This document shows, one piece after another, positions 17,435 through 26,388 of a stretch of DNA of 64,000 bases; the first letter of the stretch is position 1, and each line of letters begins with the position of its first letter. Origin of the DNA: Rhodococcus pyridinivorans (lineage in GTDB: Bacteria; Actinomycetota; Actinomycetes; Mycobacteriales; Mycobacteriaceae); the NCBI RefSeq assembly GCF_900105195.1, contig NZ_FNRX01000002.1, forward strand, positions 1,178,001-1,242,000, in the 5' to 3' direction. Under the pieces are notes generated by a model. That model ran no database searches, was not told where the DNA came from, and worked only from the letters and a program-made list of their open reading frames with translations. The translations under genes and the position numbers were made by a program.

Positions 17435-17448
17435 TAGAACACGTTACA
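17435..17448. promoter_or_regulatory. KstR-type operator
   Basis: TAGAACACGTTACA matches TNNAACNNGTTNNA, the KstR consensus as known from mycobacteria and rhodococci, at every fixed position. It lies between the deaminase stop and the aldehyde dehydrogenase start. Confidence 0.65.
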
Positions 17449-17449
17449 A

Positions 17450-17971
17450 CTATTGACCAGGGGGTGACCAGACCGGACGGGATGGGAAGGCTCGATCCCC
17501 GAGATGGCAGCGACGGTGCAGGAGCCGAATCTCCTGCTCGAACTCGGGAACGGGCCCGTCGACGACGGCCTCCGGCACGACCTCGCGGATCGGCAGCGGA
17601 CGTACCGGTGCCGGCGGCACGCCCATCTCGCCGAGCCACCGGACCAGTTGCTCGGAGGACGCCGCGTAGACGATCCGCCCCAGGCCCACCCAGCCGTGCG
17701 CGGCCGCGCACATCGGGCAGTGCTCACCGGAGGTGTAGACGGTGGCGGCGGCACGCCGGTCGGGTTCGAGATGTTCGGCCGCCCACCGCGCGAGCGCGAA
17801 CTCGGGATGCCGGGTGCGGTCGCCGCCGGCGATGCGGTTGCGGTCCTCGGCCAGGACCGTGCCGTCCGCGTCGACGAGCACCGACCCGAACGGCTCGTCA
17901 CCTGCCGCGACCGCCTCCTCCGCGAGTTCGACGCACCGCCGCAGATGCTGCAGATCCGTGTCGTTCACCAT
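17450..17971 (-). CDS. Nucleoside/CMP-dCMP deaminase family protein
   Basis: 173 aa zinc-dependent deaminase. The HxE motif is in RHPEFALARW (His ligand, Glu proton shuttle) and the PCxxC motif in SGEHCPMCAAAH. The N-terminal helix (LQHLRRCVELAEEAVAAGD) and EPFGSVLVDADG are typical of the guanine deaminase/tRNA-adenosine deaminase-like branch; length and the wide C-terminal part fit guanine or other purine/pterin deaminase rather than TadA. The substrate cannot be fixed by reading. ATG 17971 follows GGAAGGAGACG; the longer open frame to 18064 lacks that signal. It is on the same strand as the aldehyde dehydrogenase, with the KstR-type box between. Confidence 0.85.
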   Translation of the reverse strand: MVNDTDLQHLRRCVELAEEAVAAGDEPFGSVLVDADGTVLAEDRNRIAGGDRTRHPEFALARWAAEHLEPDRRAAATVYTSGEHCPMCAAAHGWVGLGRIVYAASSEQLVRWLGEMGVPPAPVRPLPIREVVPEAVVDGPVPEFEQEIRLLHRRCHLGDRAFPSRPVWSPPGQ

Positions 17972-18081
17972 GGACGTCTCCTTCCTCCCTCGACTGCACC
18001 GTAGGGCGGGGGAGGAGCCGGGTGGCGCGAATCGGCGACCGTCACCACACTGGAGGGTGCCCAACGGTCAGGAGACATGTC

Positions 18082-18498
18082 ATGGCGGAGAACAATCCGT
18101 TCGGGTTCGACCCCGAAGATCTCGACCGCGTGGTGCGGGAAGCCGGTGAGGAACTGCGGGAACTGAAGGACCGTATCTTCTCCTTCCTCGAACCGCCGGT
18201 GGCGCCGACGCGCACGCAGCCGCGGCCCGAGACCACCGGTGAGAAGGGCGACGGCGTCTGGGTCGTCTACACCACCGAGGACGACGGCGTGGCCCGCGTC
18301 GACCAGGTCCATCGCACCGAACTCGACGCGCTGCGCACGCTCAAGGGCAACACCGACCCGCGACGCTCGGTGCGGTTCCTGCCCTACGGGATGAGCGTGA
18401 GCATCCTCGATCGCCCGAGCGCCACCGAGGGCGGTGCCGCAGAGGAGAGTGCCACCGGCGACACCGCTCCCGACGACGCCGCGACCGGCGAGAACTGA
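18082..18498 (+). CDS. Small acidic hypothetical protein
   Basis: 138 aa. Begins MAENNPFGFDPEDLDRVVRE, followed by a helix, a Pro-rich linker near residues 38-52, a beta-rich core (DGVWVVYTTEDDGVARVD, then RSVRFLPYGMSVS) and a low-complexity Ala/Glu/Thr/Asp tail from ~115. No metal or catalytic motif, signal or membrane segment is seen. AGGAGA (18070-18075) precedes ATG 18082; the open frame upstream to 17464 is the shadow of the deaminase gene. It converges on the CBS gene, with 6 bases between stops. It is not recognised; a small regulator or phage-like tail fits equally little. Function unknown. Confidence 0.7.
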   Translation: MAENNPFGFDPEDLDRVVREAGEELRELKDRIFSFLEPPVAPTRTQPRPETTGEKGDGVWVVYTTEDDGVARVDQVHRTELDALRTLKGNTDPRRSVRFLPYGMSVSILDRPSATEGGAAEESATGDTAPDDAATGEN

Positions 18499-18504
18499 TC
18501 AGTT

Positions 18505-18936
18505 CTAGCCACCATCGTGGATGTAGGAGGCGAGCTGGTCGCGTTCGGTCTGTAGTTCGTCGATGCGGCTCTTGACCACGTCGCCGATACTGACGATCCC
18601 CACCAGCCGAGCGTCCACCACGACCGGTAGGTGCCGGATCCGTTGTTCGGTCATGGTCTCGGCGAGACTGTCGACCGAATCGGTGGGCAGGCAGGTCGTC
18701 ACCGTCCGCGACATCAGTTCGTGTGCCGGGGCGGCGAGGATCGACGGTCCGCGTTCGTGCAGGGCGCGTACGACGTCGCGTTCGGTGACGATCCCGGCGA
18801 CGGTCTTGCCCTCGCACACCACCATCGCGCCGATGTTGAACCGCGCGAAGTCGCCGATGAGCTCGCACACCGTGGTGTCGGGCTCGACCGTGTGCACCGC
18901 CGAGCCCTTGTTCCGCACAATGTCAGCAATCCGCAT
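18505..18936 (-). CDS. Tandem CBS-domain protein
   Basis: 143 aa made of two CBS domains: residues ~1-62 (IADIVRNKGSAVHTVEPD ... GKTVAGIVTERDVVRAL) and ~72-128 (ELMSRTVTTCLPTD ... RLVGIVSIGDVVKSRI), with a short C-terminal helix. The GIVTERD and GIVSIGD motifs are the nucleotide-facing parts. Stand-alone CBS pairs bind adenine nucleotides and act as energy sensors. ATG 18936 is used; an upstream in-frame start at 18981 would add 15 unlikely Arg-rich residues. It lies 106 bases after the ROK kinase on the same strand. Confidence 0.88.
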   Translation of the reverse strand: MRIADIVRNKGSAVHTVEPDTTVCELIGDFARFNIGAMVVCEGKTVAGIVTERDVVRALHERGPSILAAPAHELMSRTVTTCLPTDSVDSLAETMTEQRIRHLPVVVDARLVGIVSIGDVVKSRIDELQTERDQLASYIHDGG

Positions 18937-19042
18937 CCGGTACCGCCGATCTGCTCGCAGAGCATCCCGGCGGCCCCTCACCGGTTTCCGCCGGGACTCC
19001 GATGTGGTCCTCAGGGTAGGCCGGAAAACCGGGTGTGCCCGA

Positions 19043-19945
19043 TCAGGTTATCCAGTCGTGACCTGCGGCGACGATCGATGCGCCGGTGAGGGTGCCCAGT
19101 GCGCCGAGTTCGGCGGGGACGATCTGCAGGTCCTGCACGAACCGTAGGCGGGCGTGCCGGGCCGCCGACGCGAGCATCGGCCGCCACAGGTGCCCGCCCG
19201 ATTGCGCGAAGCCGCCGCCGACGACCACGCGTCCCACATCCGTCAGTGCCGCTGCCGACGCGATGACCTGGCCCAGTGCCGTCCCGGCCCGTTCGAGGGC
19301 CGCGGCGGCGACGCCGACCCCGGCCTCGGCGTCCGTGGCCAGCGCGACACCGTCGGGGCCTTCCCAGCCGTGGGCACGGGCCCAGCGCACCGCCGACGGG
19401 CCGCTCGCCACGGTCTCGATGCAGCCGACGCCTCCGCACGCGCACACCGTCGTGCCGTAGGGCGAGACGACGTGCCCGATGTGGCCGGCGTTTCCGGTGC
19501 GGCCGCGCACGATCCGGCCGCCGAGCACGAGACCGCCGCCGATGCCGGTGCCGAGCACGACCCCGAGCAGGTCGGCGACATCGCGTCCGGCACCGAAGCG
19601 CTGTTCGGCGAGGGTCGCGGCCGCGCCGTCCATCACCGGATCGACGCGGGCGTCGGGGAACACCGAACGCACGGCGTCGACGAGTGCGAAGCCGGAGCTC
19701 CACTCGGAGATGTTGATCGGGCCGATCGTCCCGGCGTTCGTGTCGACCGGTCCTGCCGCAGCGATACCCACGGCGGTCACCGGTCCCTCGCCGATCTCCG
19801 CGACCTCCCGCAACAGTCCCGCGCACGCGCCCCACACGTCCTTCCGGGGGACCGGCACGGATCGGGCTTCGAGCGGGGTGCCGTCGTCGGCGGCGACGGC
19901 CGCGGCGAGCTTGGTGCCGCCGACGTCCAGGGCCAATGCGGTCAT
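19043..19945 (-). CDS. ROK-family sugar kinase
   Basis: 300 aa. ALDVGGTKLAAAVA at the N-terminus is the phosphate-binding loop of the actin/hexokinase fold; GVVLGTGIGGGLVLGG is the second phosphate loop; the ROK zinc motif is CACGGVGCIE. Catalytic Asp is likely in NISEWSS or the adjacent AGPVD segment, the latter matching the usual sugar-binding loop. The enzyme probably phosphorylates glucose, N-acetylmannosamine or a similar hexose; which one is not determined. It lacks an N-terminal winged helix, so it is an enzyme, not a ROK repressor. It starts 22 bases after the methyltransferase stop, in the same operon, and the CBS gene follows. Confidence 0.9.
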   Translation of the reverse strand: MTALALDVGGTKLAAAVAADDGTPLEARSVPVPRKDVWGACAGLLREVAEIGEGPVTAVGIAAAGPVDTNAGTIGPINISEWSSGFALVDAVRSVFPDARVDPVMDGAAATLAEQRFGAGRDVADLLGVVLGTGIGGGLVLGGRIVRGRTGNAGHIGHVVSPYGTTVCACGGVGCIETVASGPSAVRWARAHGWEGPDGVALATDAEAGVGVAAAALERAGTALGQVIASAAALTDVGRVVVGGGFAQSGGHLWRPMLASAARHARLRFVQDLQIVPAELGALGTLTGASIVAAGHDWIT

Positions 19946-19967
19946 GGCGACGACACTAAGCGACGGG

Positions 19968-20753
19968 TCAGCGTCGGCGCAGGACCAGTACGAGGTTGCT
20001 GGCGAGGAACTCCCGGACGCCGGGCACGTCCACGAGCCACCACGCCCAACTCGGGTGGTAGCGGGGGAAGGCCGCGAGCAGTTCGCCATCGGGTGTCGAA
20101 CGTGCCCAGCGCAGACCGTCGCTCGCGCCCACGTCGAACAGCGACACCCCGTACCGGTTCTTCGGCTCCCTGCCGTGCTTGCGCGCGTAGCGCCGGGCCG
20201 CGTACTCGCCGCCGAAGGCGTGCCACGGACCGGTCTCGTGCCCGCCGAACGGTCCCCACCACAGGGTGTACGACAGCACCATCAGTCCGCCGGGCCGCGT
20301 GACGCGCAGCATCTCGTCGGCCATCACCCACGGCGTCGCGACGTGTTCGGCGACGTTCGACGAGAAGCACACGTCCACCGACCCGGTGCGCAACGGCAGC
20401 GCCAGGCCGGAGCCGCGGATCGCGCCGCCCACCTGCAGGCCGGCGGCGTGCATCTCCGACGGGTCGGGCTCGATCGGCACGTAGCGCGAACCCACCTCGG
20501 TGAACACGTCGGCGAAGTAGCCCGGTCCGCCGCCGACGTCGACGACCGTGGTGCCCGTCAGATCGGCGCCGGTCAGACCCGTGTAGAGATCGCCGATGAG
20601 GTCGACGGTGTCGCGCGCGAGACCGCCGTAGAACTTCTCGGGTGCTGTCTGCTCGAACCGGAAGCTGCCGAGCAACCCCACGGAGCGGCGCAGTGTGGCG
20701 CGGCGGGCGAACAGCCGGGTCACGTCGGTGCGGGGTCGGGTCGTCGATGGCAC
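19968..20753 (-). CDS. SAM-dependent methyltransferase, Rv0224c/MtrP-like
   Basis: 261 aa class I methyltransferase: VVDVGGGPGYFADVF is the SAM loop, YVPIEPDP the acidic strand end, and DVCFSSNVAEHV motif IV. C-terminal ~90 residues hold many Trp and Tyr (WWGPFGGHETGPWHAFGG), unlike soluble housekeeping enzymes, so membrane-lipid substrates are plausible. It stands head-to-head with the glycosyltransferase, as Rv0224c does with Rv0225. From memory, the corynebacterial counterpart MtrP is needed for efficient transport of trehalose mycolates; I infer the same pathway here from synteny. It is first in the minus-strand set with the ROK kinase. Confidence 0.83.
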   Translation of the reverse strand: MPSTTRPRTDVTRLFARRATLRRSVGLLGSFRFEQTAPEKFYGGLARDTVDLIGDLYTGLTGADLTGTTVVDVGGGPGYFADVFTEVGSRYVPIEPDPSEMHAAGLQVGGAIRGSGLALPLRTGSVDVCFSSNVAEHVATPWVMADEMLRVTRPGGLMVLSYTLWWGPFGGHETGPWHAFGGEYAARRYARKHGREPKNRYGVSLFDVGASDGLRWARSTPDGELLAAFPRYHPSWAWWLVDVPGVREFLASNLVLVLRRR

Positions 20754-20888
20754 GTCCAGTCACCTTAGTGCGGGCCTCACACTCGTCCCTCACCTGTTGC
20801 CGCCCGGCACCCGCTACTGTGTCCCTGTCATCGTCCGAGTCACATCTGCCCGGCCGGGTGGTCGAGTCGACATACAGGGGGTCACCGC

Positions 20889-22118
20889 GTGCGGGAGGTT
20901 CTGCTGCTTTGCTGGCGCGATAGCGGACATCCGCAGGGTGGTGGCAGCGAGCGGTATCTCGAACAGGTCGGGGCGCAGCTCGCGGCGCGCGGCGTCCGCG
21001 TCGTCCTGCGGACTGCCTCCTATCCCGGAGCCGCCGAGCGAGACCGGATCGACGGCATCACCGTCAGCCGCGGCGGGGGACGGCTCACCGTCTATCCGCG
21101 CGCGCTCGCCGCGATCCTCGCAGGCAGATTCGGTGTCGGCCCCCTCGCCGGTATCCGTCCCGACGCCGTCATCGACACCCAGAACGGCATTCCGTTCTTC
21201 GCCCGGCTCGTCGCCGGTGCGCCCGTCACGGTGCTCGTGCACCACTGCCACCGCGAACAGTGGCCGGTCGCGGGCAGGCTGATGGCCAAGCTCGGCTGGT
21301 GGATCGAGTCGTCGCTCTCGCCGCGCGTGCACCACCGCAACCAGTACCTCACCGTCTCCCTTCCGTCCGCCGACGAACTGCGCGCTCTCGGGGTCGACCG
21401 GGAGCGGATCGCGGTGGTCCGCAACGGTGTCGACGCCGTTCCCGCCGGTGTCGCGGTGGGTGGCGACGACACGCGCACGGCCCACCCGAGCGTGTGTGTG
21501 CTCTCGAGGCTGGTGCCGCACAAGCAGATCGAGGACGCCCTCGCCGCGGTCGCGGCGCTGCGCGGCACCGTCCCGGGTCTGCATCTCGACGTCATCGGCG
21601 GCGGCTGGTGGGAGCAGAACCTCCGCGATGCGGCCGCCGAACTCGGCATCGGCGACGCCGTCACCTTCCACGGCCATGTCGACGAGCAGCGCAAGCACGA
21701 ATTGCTCTCCCGCACCTGGATTCACGTGATGCCCTCGCGCAAGGAGGGGTGGGGACTGGCGGTGGTCGAGGCCGCCCAGCACGGTGTGCCCACCATCGGT
21801 TACCGCAGCTCCAAGGGATTGACCGACTCGATCATCGACGGCGTGACCGGTGTGCTCGTGGACTCGCCCGCCGAACTGACCGCCGCCGTCGCCGATCTGA
21901 TCGCCGACGCCGACCGTCGTCGTCAGCTCGGCACCAAGGCCCGCATCCGCGCGGGCGAGTTCTCGTGGGAGGCCACGGGAGAGGGCGTGCACGAGGTCCT
22001 GTCCGTCACGACCTTCGGGCACACCGTCTCAGGACTGTTCCCGCGCGCCGACGAGCCGTCGACGCTCGCCGACCCGCTGCCCGAGCGCGCAGCCAGCGCC
22101 GCCGGCCAGTACCAGTAG
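20889..22118 (+). CDS. Glycosyltransferase family 4, Rv0225-like
   Basis: 409 aa GT-B enzyme. N-terminal Rossmann half begins VLLLCWRDSGHPQGGGSERY; the C-terminal donor-binding half carries VLSRLVPHKQIEDAL and the conserved EGWGLAVVEAAQHGVPTIGY motif that contacts the nucleotide sugar. GTG 20889 follows CAGGGGG (20875-20881). No membrane helix is seen, so it acts at the inner face of the membrane. Position next to the Rv0224c- and Rv0226c-like genes argues for lipid or wall glycan synthesis; the donor sugar is not known. Its last 90 bases overlap the 3' end of the convergent Rv0226c-like gene, where the C-terminal ~30 residues are disordered. Confidence 0.88.
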   Translation: MREVLLLCWRDSGHPQGGGSERYLEQVGAQLAARGVRVVLRTASYPGAAERDRIDGITVSRGGGRLTVYPRALAAILAGRFGVGPLAGIRPDAVIDTQNGIPFFARLVAGAPVTVLVHHCHREQWPVAGRLMAKLGWWIESSLSPRVHHRNQYLTVSLPSADELRALGVDRERIAVVRNGVDAVPAGVAVGGDDTRTAHPSVCVLSRLVPHKQIEDALAAVAALRGTVPGLHLDVIGGGWWEQNLRDAAAELGIGDAVTFHGHVDEQRKHELLSRTWIHVMPSRKEGWGLAVVEAAQHGVPTIGYRSSKGLTDSIIDGVTGVLVDSPAELTAAVADLIADADRRRQLGTKARIRAGEFSWEATGEGVHEVLSVTTFGHTVSGLFPRADEPSTLADPLPERAASAAGQYQ

Positions 22119-23780
22119 CCACACGACGTGCGCCCCGATCGCCAGGGCGCGATGGGGTGACGGGGTCGAAGTGACTCCCTCCACCCGGTACAGGCTCAGA
22201 TCCTCGTCCTGATAAGCGGTCTCGAGGGCTCCGAGCGTGCTCTGCGCGTCACCGAGTTCGCCCGGCGTGCCGTGCTCGACGAGCACCCAGCCCACCCCGC
22301 GGGCGGCGAGCGCACTCGGATCCGCGCCGGACAGCAGCAGGGCTTCGACGTCCTCCGCGCGACGACCCTCCCCGGCGACACTGCCCTCGGCGACGATCAG
22401 GGTTCCGGTCTGCAGGACGTCGGCGCGCAGCATGCGCGGGGACGGATCGAGCACCGGTACGGGCCCGGAGAAGTCGAAGACCCGGAACATGCCCACGGGC
22501 AGCACCGCCACGTCGCCGTCGTCGGCCGTGACGATCTGCGACACCTTCTCCCAGCCCAACGGATAGCGCACGGGCTGCAGTTGCCCGCCCACACCCCACA
22601 CCAGGTCGGGCAGCGCGACCAGCACGGCGGCGATCGCGGCCGCCGCCCACACCGGTTCGGGCGCCACGAAGCGCCGGGCGAGGACGGTCGTGCCGGCCGC
22701 CGCGGCGAGCGCGTAGGCGGGCATCGCCCACGCGACCCACTTCTGGGTGTCGCGCAGCAGTCCCGCGCCGGGCACGTTCACCATCGCCCATTCGCCGACG
22801 GCGAGTCCCGGGCCGGTCGCGGCGAGGGCGATGACGAGCACCGCAAGGACGGCAGGCACCGCGACCGCGACGATCACGGAGTTCCTACGTCGCCGCCACA
22901 GTGCCGGCACCCCGCACGCCACCACCGTGAGCAGCAGCAGGGTGCCCATCAGCGCCCATGCGGTAGTGCGCGAGGTGGGGACGGATTCGGCGTTCCAGAT
23001 CCCGCCGAGCCCTGCCACCGAACCGATCGTGCCGAGCAGTGGTTCGGCCCGGGCGGCGAAGGCGCGCACACCGGCCGGGTCCGCTTCGGTGCCGCCACCG
23101 GCGAGCGCCGTCGCGATCAGCCACGGCAACGACACCGCGACACCCAGCGCGAGTGCGCCGCCCACGCGCGGCAGCACCCGCGTCCGCCCACCGGGCGCGA
23201 CGAGGACGGCGCAGGCCGTCACGATCGCCAGCAGGGCACCGGTCGGGGTCAGCCCCGCAGCGGCCAGGCAGACCGCCAGCGACGCCCAGCCGCCGCGTCT
23301 CCGTCGCCGGATCGCGACGGCCGCACAGATCGTCCACGGCAGCGCGGCGTACCCGGCGAGCAGACTCCAGTGGCCCTGCAGCAGCCGCTCGGCGACATAG
23401 GGATTCCAGATCGCGACCGTCGCCGCGACGAGCCGGGCGCCGGTTCCGCTCGTCGGCAGCACCACCGCGACCAGCCGTGCCGCACCCCATCCCGCCGCCC
23501 ACAACGACGCGACGAGCAGCGCCGTGACCGCGACACCACCGTCGACGACGGTGCTCACCCACGCCAGCAGGGCGTCCTGCGGCACCGCGCGGGCGGCGGC
23601 GTCGGACAGACCGAGCGCAGAATCGGTGAGGAACGATCGGGGAGTGCTCACCGCGTCGCGGAAGAGCAGGTAGCCGGGGGAGACGAGGAACGGACCGAGC
23701 ACCGCGACCGTCAGGACGAGGGGCCAGACCGCCGGGAGAGCCGCCGTCGTGGACATGCGGGACGACTCCGGGCGGGACAT
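22029..23780 (-). CDS. Polytopic membrane protein, Rv0226c-like (possible GT-C-type)
   Basis: 583 aa. About 11-12 hydrophobic helices fill residues ~14-425 (VWPLVLTVAVLGPFLV, ALLVASLWAAGWGAARLV and so on), followed by a periplasmic-looking soluble part of ~130 residues (DDGDVAVLPVGMFRVFDF) and a last helix near 545-565. The long loops resemble polyprenyl-linked glycosyltransferases, but no clear DxD/ExD motif was confirmed. ATG 23780 is used; ATG 23756 is an alternative eight codons later. The much longer open frame to 24887 is antisense to the divergent flippase gene. The order supports Rv0226c. Function is unproven. Confidence 0.8.
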   Translation of the reverse strand: MSRPESSRMSTTAALPAVWPLVLTVAVLGPFLVSPGYLLFRDAVSTPRSFLTDSALGLSDAAARAVPQDALLAWVSTVVDGGVAVTALLVASLWAAGWGAARLVAVVLPTSGTGARLVAATVAIWNPYVAERLLQGHWSLLAGYAALPWTICAAVAIRRRRRGGWASLAVCLAAAGLTPTGALLAIVTACAVLVAPGGRTRVLPRVGGALALGVAVSLPWLIATALAGGGTEADPAGVRAFAARAEPLLGTIGSVAGLGGIWNAESVPTSRTTAWALMGTLLLLTVVACGVPALWRRRRNSVIVAVAVPAVLAVLVIALAATGPGLAVGEWAMVNVPGAGLLRDTQKWVAWAMPAYALAAAAGTTVLARRFVAPEPVWAAAAIAAVLVALPDLVWGVGGQLQPVRYPLGWEKVSQIVTADDGDVAVLPVGMFRVFDFSGPVPVLDPSPRMLRADVLQTGTLIVAEGSVAGEGRRAEDVEALLLSGADPSALAARGVGWVLVEHGTPGELGDAQSTLGALETAYQDEDLSLYRVEGVTSTPSPHRALAIGAHVVWLLVLAGGAGCALGQRVGERRRLVGAREQS

Positions 23781-23822
23781 GGCGGCAGAATACGGTGTCG
23801 TTCCGGATGGGAGGATGAGCGG

Positions 23823-25124
23823 ATGCCGCGAACACCCCGACCCGCGTCGGAGGGAACCGAGACCACTCGTGGTTCGACGACGGGAACCGCCGTCACCGGC
23901 ATGACACTGGTGACGGTCGGCGCGATGACCGCGAACCTCGCGTCCTATCTGTTGCACCTGCCGGCGGGACGCTGGCTCGGGCCCGCCGGATACGGCGAGT
24001 TCGCGAGCCTGCTCGCCGCGCAGCTCGTCCTCGCCGTGCCGGCACTGGCGTTGCAGACGGTCGTCGCCCGGGAGGCCGTGCACGGCACCGGCGCCGCGGC
24101 GCTGCGTCGTCTCGGTTACCGCTGCGCCGTGCTCGCCATCGTCGTCGCGATGCTCCTCGTGCCCGTCGTGGCGTGGGCGCTCGACACGAGTGTCGGCGGG
24201 GCGTTCGGGTCGCTCGTCACCGCGCCGCTGCTCGTCCTCCTCGCCGCCGAACAGGGCCTGCTGCAGGGCCGGGGCAGGTTCGCAGCGCTCAGCGTCGTCC
24301 TGTCCGCCGCGGGCGTCGCGAAGGTGGTGCCGGCCGTGGCGGTGCTCGCCGTCGGAGGCGGCCCCGGTGCCGCGCTGTTCGCCGGGGCGCTCGGCACGGG
24401 TGCGGTCGCGCTGGCCGCGAGTGTGCTCGTGGGCCGGACGTCGGGTGGACGGACGGAACCGGTCCCGACCGCCGGGGCGGTGCTGCGTGCCTCCCAGGTG
24501 CAGCTGGCCCTCATCGCGCTCACGTCGCTCGACCTGCTGCTCGCCCGCATGCTGCTCGATCCCGATTCCGCCGGGTTGTACGCGCTGGGGGCGGTGGCGA
24601 CGAAGGTCGCCTTCTGGTTGCCGCAGGCGGTCGGTGTGGTGCTCTATCCGCGGATGGCGAATCCCGCCCAGTCGGCGGCCGCGGTGCGGTCGGCGCTCAC
24701 CGTCCTCGTCGCGATCGGCGCGGTGCTCGTCGCCGGCGCGGCGATCTGCGCACCGATCGTCCCGATGCTGGTCGGCGACGCCTACGGGCCGGTGCAGTCG
24801 CTGCTGTGGCTGTTCGCACTGCAGGGCGCGTGTCTGGCCGTCCTGCAGGGCGCGCTGCTGTCGGCGATCGCCGGGGAACGTACCCATCTCGCGCTCGTCG
24901 CGTGGGTGGGCCTCGCCCTCGAGGCGGTGCTGATGTTCACGGTGGCGTCGACCCTGCGGCAGTTCATCGCCGTCGCTGTCGGTGTGGCCGCCGCGACGGC
25001 CGCGGTGGTCGCGGTGCTCGCTCTGCGCGGTGCTGCAGTGGCCCGGTCGTCCACGGACGACGCGGTGACCCCGTCCACCGACGAGTCACCCGCGAACGAC
25101 ACCGCCCCCCACCGGGATCGGTGA
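23823..25124 (+). CDS. MOP-superfamily polysaccharide flippase-like protein (Wzx/MurJ type)
   Basis: 433 aa with about 12 membrane helices. Starts at ATG 23823 behind GGGAGG. The first helix pair (MTLVTVGAMTANLASYLL then GPAGYGEFASLLAAQLVL) has the G-P/AxYGxF motif common to oligosaccharide flippases of the Wzx group, and LLLARMLLDPDSAGLYALG is the matching helix-7 motif. It would move a lipid-linked sugar or similar headgroup across the inner membrane. M. tuberculosis has no gene at this spot between Rv0226c and Rv0227c as I recall, so this is a lineage-specific addition to the envelope block. Substrate unknown. The C-terminal ~30 residues are polar and hydrophilic. Confidence 0.82.
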   Translation: MPRTPRPASEGTETTRGSTTGTAVTGMTLVTVGAMTANLASYLLHLPAGRWLGPAGYGEFASLLAAQLVLAVPALALQTVVAREAVHGTGAAALRRLGYRCAVLAIVVAMLLVPVVAWALDTSVGGAFGSLVTAPLLVLLAAEQGLLQGRGRFAALSVVLSAAGVAKVVPAVAVLAVGGGPGAALFAGALGTGAVALAASVLVGRTSGGRTEPVPTAGAVLRASQVQLALIALTSLDLLLARMLLDPDSAGLYALGAVATKVAFWLPQAVGVVLYPRMANPAQSAAAVRSALTVLVAIGAVLVAGAAICAPIVPMLVGDAYGPVQSLLWLFALQGACLAVLQGALLSAIAGERTHLALVAWVGLALEAVLMFTVASTLRQFIAVAVGVAAATAAVVAVLALRGAAVARSSTDDAVTPSTDESPANDTAPHRDR

Positions 25125-25129
25125 GGGGC
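25104..25129. terminator. Hairpin at the flippase 3' end
   Basis: GCCCCCCACCG (25104-25114) and CGGTGAGGGGC (25119-25129) pair over 11 bases with one mismatch across the stop codon, between the convergent flippase and pgfA genes. Confidence 0.5.
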
Positions 25130-25152
25130 GGCTCGGTTCGTCTACCGGACGA

Positions 25153-26388
25153 TCACTCCTGCGTCGGAGGCTTCCGCAGATCGGTGCGCGGGATCTCCTG
25201 CGTTCGATCCGTCGTCCAATCACGCTGCTGCGCGTTCGGATCGGTCTGGCGCGGGATGACCTCGGTGCGGTCCTCGGTGTGATCGCGCTGCGCGCCGCCC
25301 GAATGCGCCGGGCCGACCGTGGTCGTGGCCGGACCTGCCGGGGCGGGACCGCCGGTCGCGGTGGCCGGACGACGGTTGCCGCCACCGCGGATGCCGAGCA
25401 CGAAGCCGACGATCAGCAGGATGACGCCGAGGATGCCGAGGATGATCGGCAGGGTGCGGCCGAACAGCGAGATGGTGTCCTGGCCGTCCTTGGCCTGGCC
25501 GATCTGGTACTCGATCGTCTCCTCGTCGAACGGCAGCGTCACGTTGAGGACCGTCACCTCGGGCTTGTCGGCCTCGCGGGCGTAGTACTGGTCCTGCTGC
25601 TCCTGGCCCTTGACGACGACACCGGTGACCGGGTCGACCCACAGGTCGCGGATGTTGTTGTACCAGCGGGTCATCGTGATCGGCTCGTCGCCCTCACCGA
25701 CACCCCAGGTGGAGGCGGGCAGGCTGAGCTTGTAGGTCGGGACCTCGGGGTCGGCCTTCGAGAGGTCGACCGGCCCGATCTCCTGGCTGAAGTGGTAGAC
25801 CTTCATGCCGTTGATCTCCTCCTCACCGACGAAGTCGATGGGGAAGTTCTCGCGAGCGTTGATGTCGTAGTACGGGTACGACTCCTGCTGGACGTCGAAC
25901 GGGAACTTGTACTGCAGTCCGGCGCGGTTGTCGATCTCCACCGGCGGCTTGTCGGCGCTCACCTGGATCGTGCTCACGCGCTCCGGGAACTCCTCCTCCG
26001 AGACGGGCATGGAGGTCTTCCGGTCGATCGTGAGACGGTCGACGACGGCCGAGACCAGGCCCGTGTCCCCTTGCATGTCGAGTCGTCGCACGGTCTGGCC
26101 TGCCTGCAGCGTCATGACCTCGGCGTTCGAGGGATCCTCGACGGTGACGAAGCGCTGCGCGACGATCGGCACGTCGCGATCGACCTGCGCGTTGCCGGCG
26201 AGCAGCTGACGGGAATTGAGGATGTCGCCCGTGCCTTCGGCGACCGTGGTCACCTCGAGATCGAGCGGTGTCGTTCTCAGCTTCCCGAGCGTGTACGTCG
26301 GCACGAGAATCGCGATCACCAGGAGGAAGGCCCCCAGGCCCACCAGAATCATTGCCAGTATCCGGCCGGAGCTCGAACGCTCAGCCAT
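25153..26388 (-). CDS. pgfA: DUF3068 periplasmic protein, PgfA-like (Rv0227c)
   Basis: 411 aa. One N-terminal helix (ILAMILVGLGAFLLVIAILV, residues ~10-30) and one near 320-345 (IILGILGVILLIVGFVLGI) flank a large extracytoplasmic beta-rich domain; the C-terminal tail is cytoplasmic and rich in Pro, Thr and Arg. This is the DUF3068 architecture. From memory, the M. smegmatis protein PgfA binds or handles trehalose monomycolate, contacts MmpL3 and is needed for polar growth. The position before TmaT and after the Rv0226c-like gene supports the assignment. The gene is divergent from tmaT with 246 bases between, so a shared regulatory region is expected. Confidence 0.85.
   Translation of the reverse strand: MAERSSSGRILAMILVGLGAFLLVIAILVPTYTLGKLRTTPLDLEVTTVAEGTGDILNSRQLLAGNAQVDRDVPIVAQRFVTVEDPSNAEVMTLQAGQTVRRLDMQGDTGLVSAVVDRLTIDRKTSMPVSEEEFPERVSTIQVSADKPPVEIDNRAGLQYKFPFDVQQESYPYYDINARENFPIDFVGEEEINGMKVYHFSQEIGPVDLSKADPEVPTYKLSLPASTWGVGEGDEPITMTRWYNNIRDLWVDPVTGVVVKGQEQQDQYYAREADKPEVTVLNVTLPFDEETIEYQIGQAKDGQDTISLFGRTLPIILGILGVILLIVGFVLGIRGGGNRRPATATGGPAPAGPATTTVGPAHSGGAQRDHTEDRTEVIPRQTDPNAQQRDWTTDRTQEIPRTDLRKPPTQE

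Noticed and set aside
22272..25124. 950-codon plus-strand frame including the flippase
   Set aside because: Only 23823-25124 is gene-like, with a ribosome site; the front is antisense to the Rv0226c-like gene.
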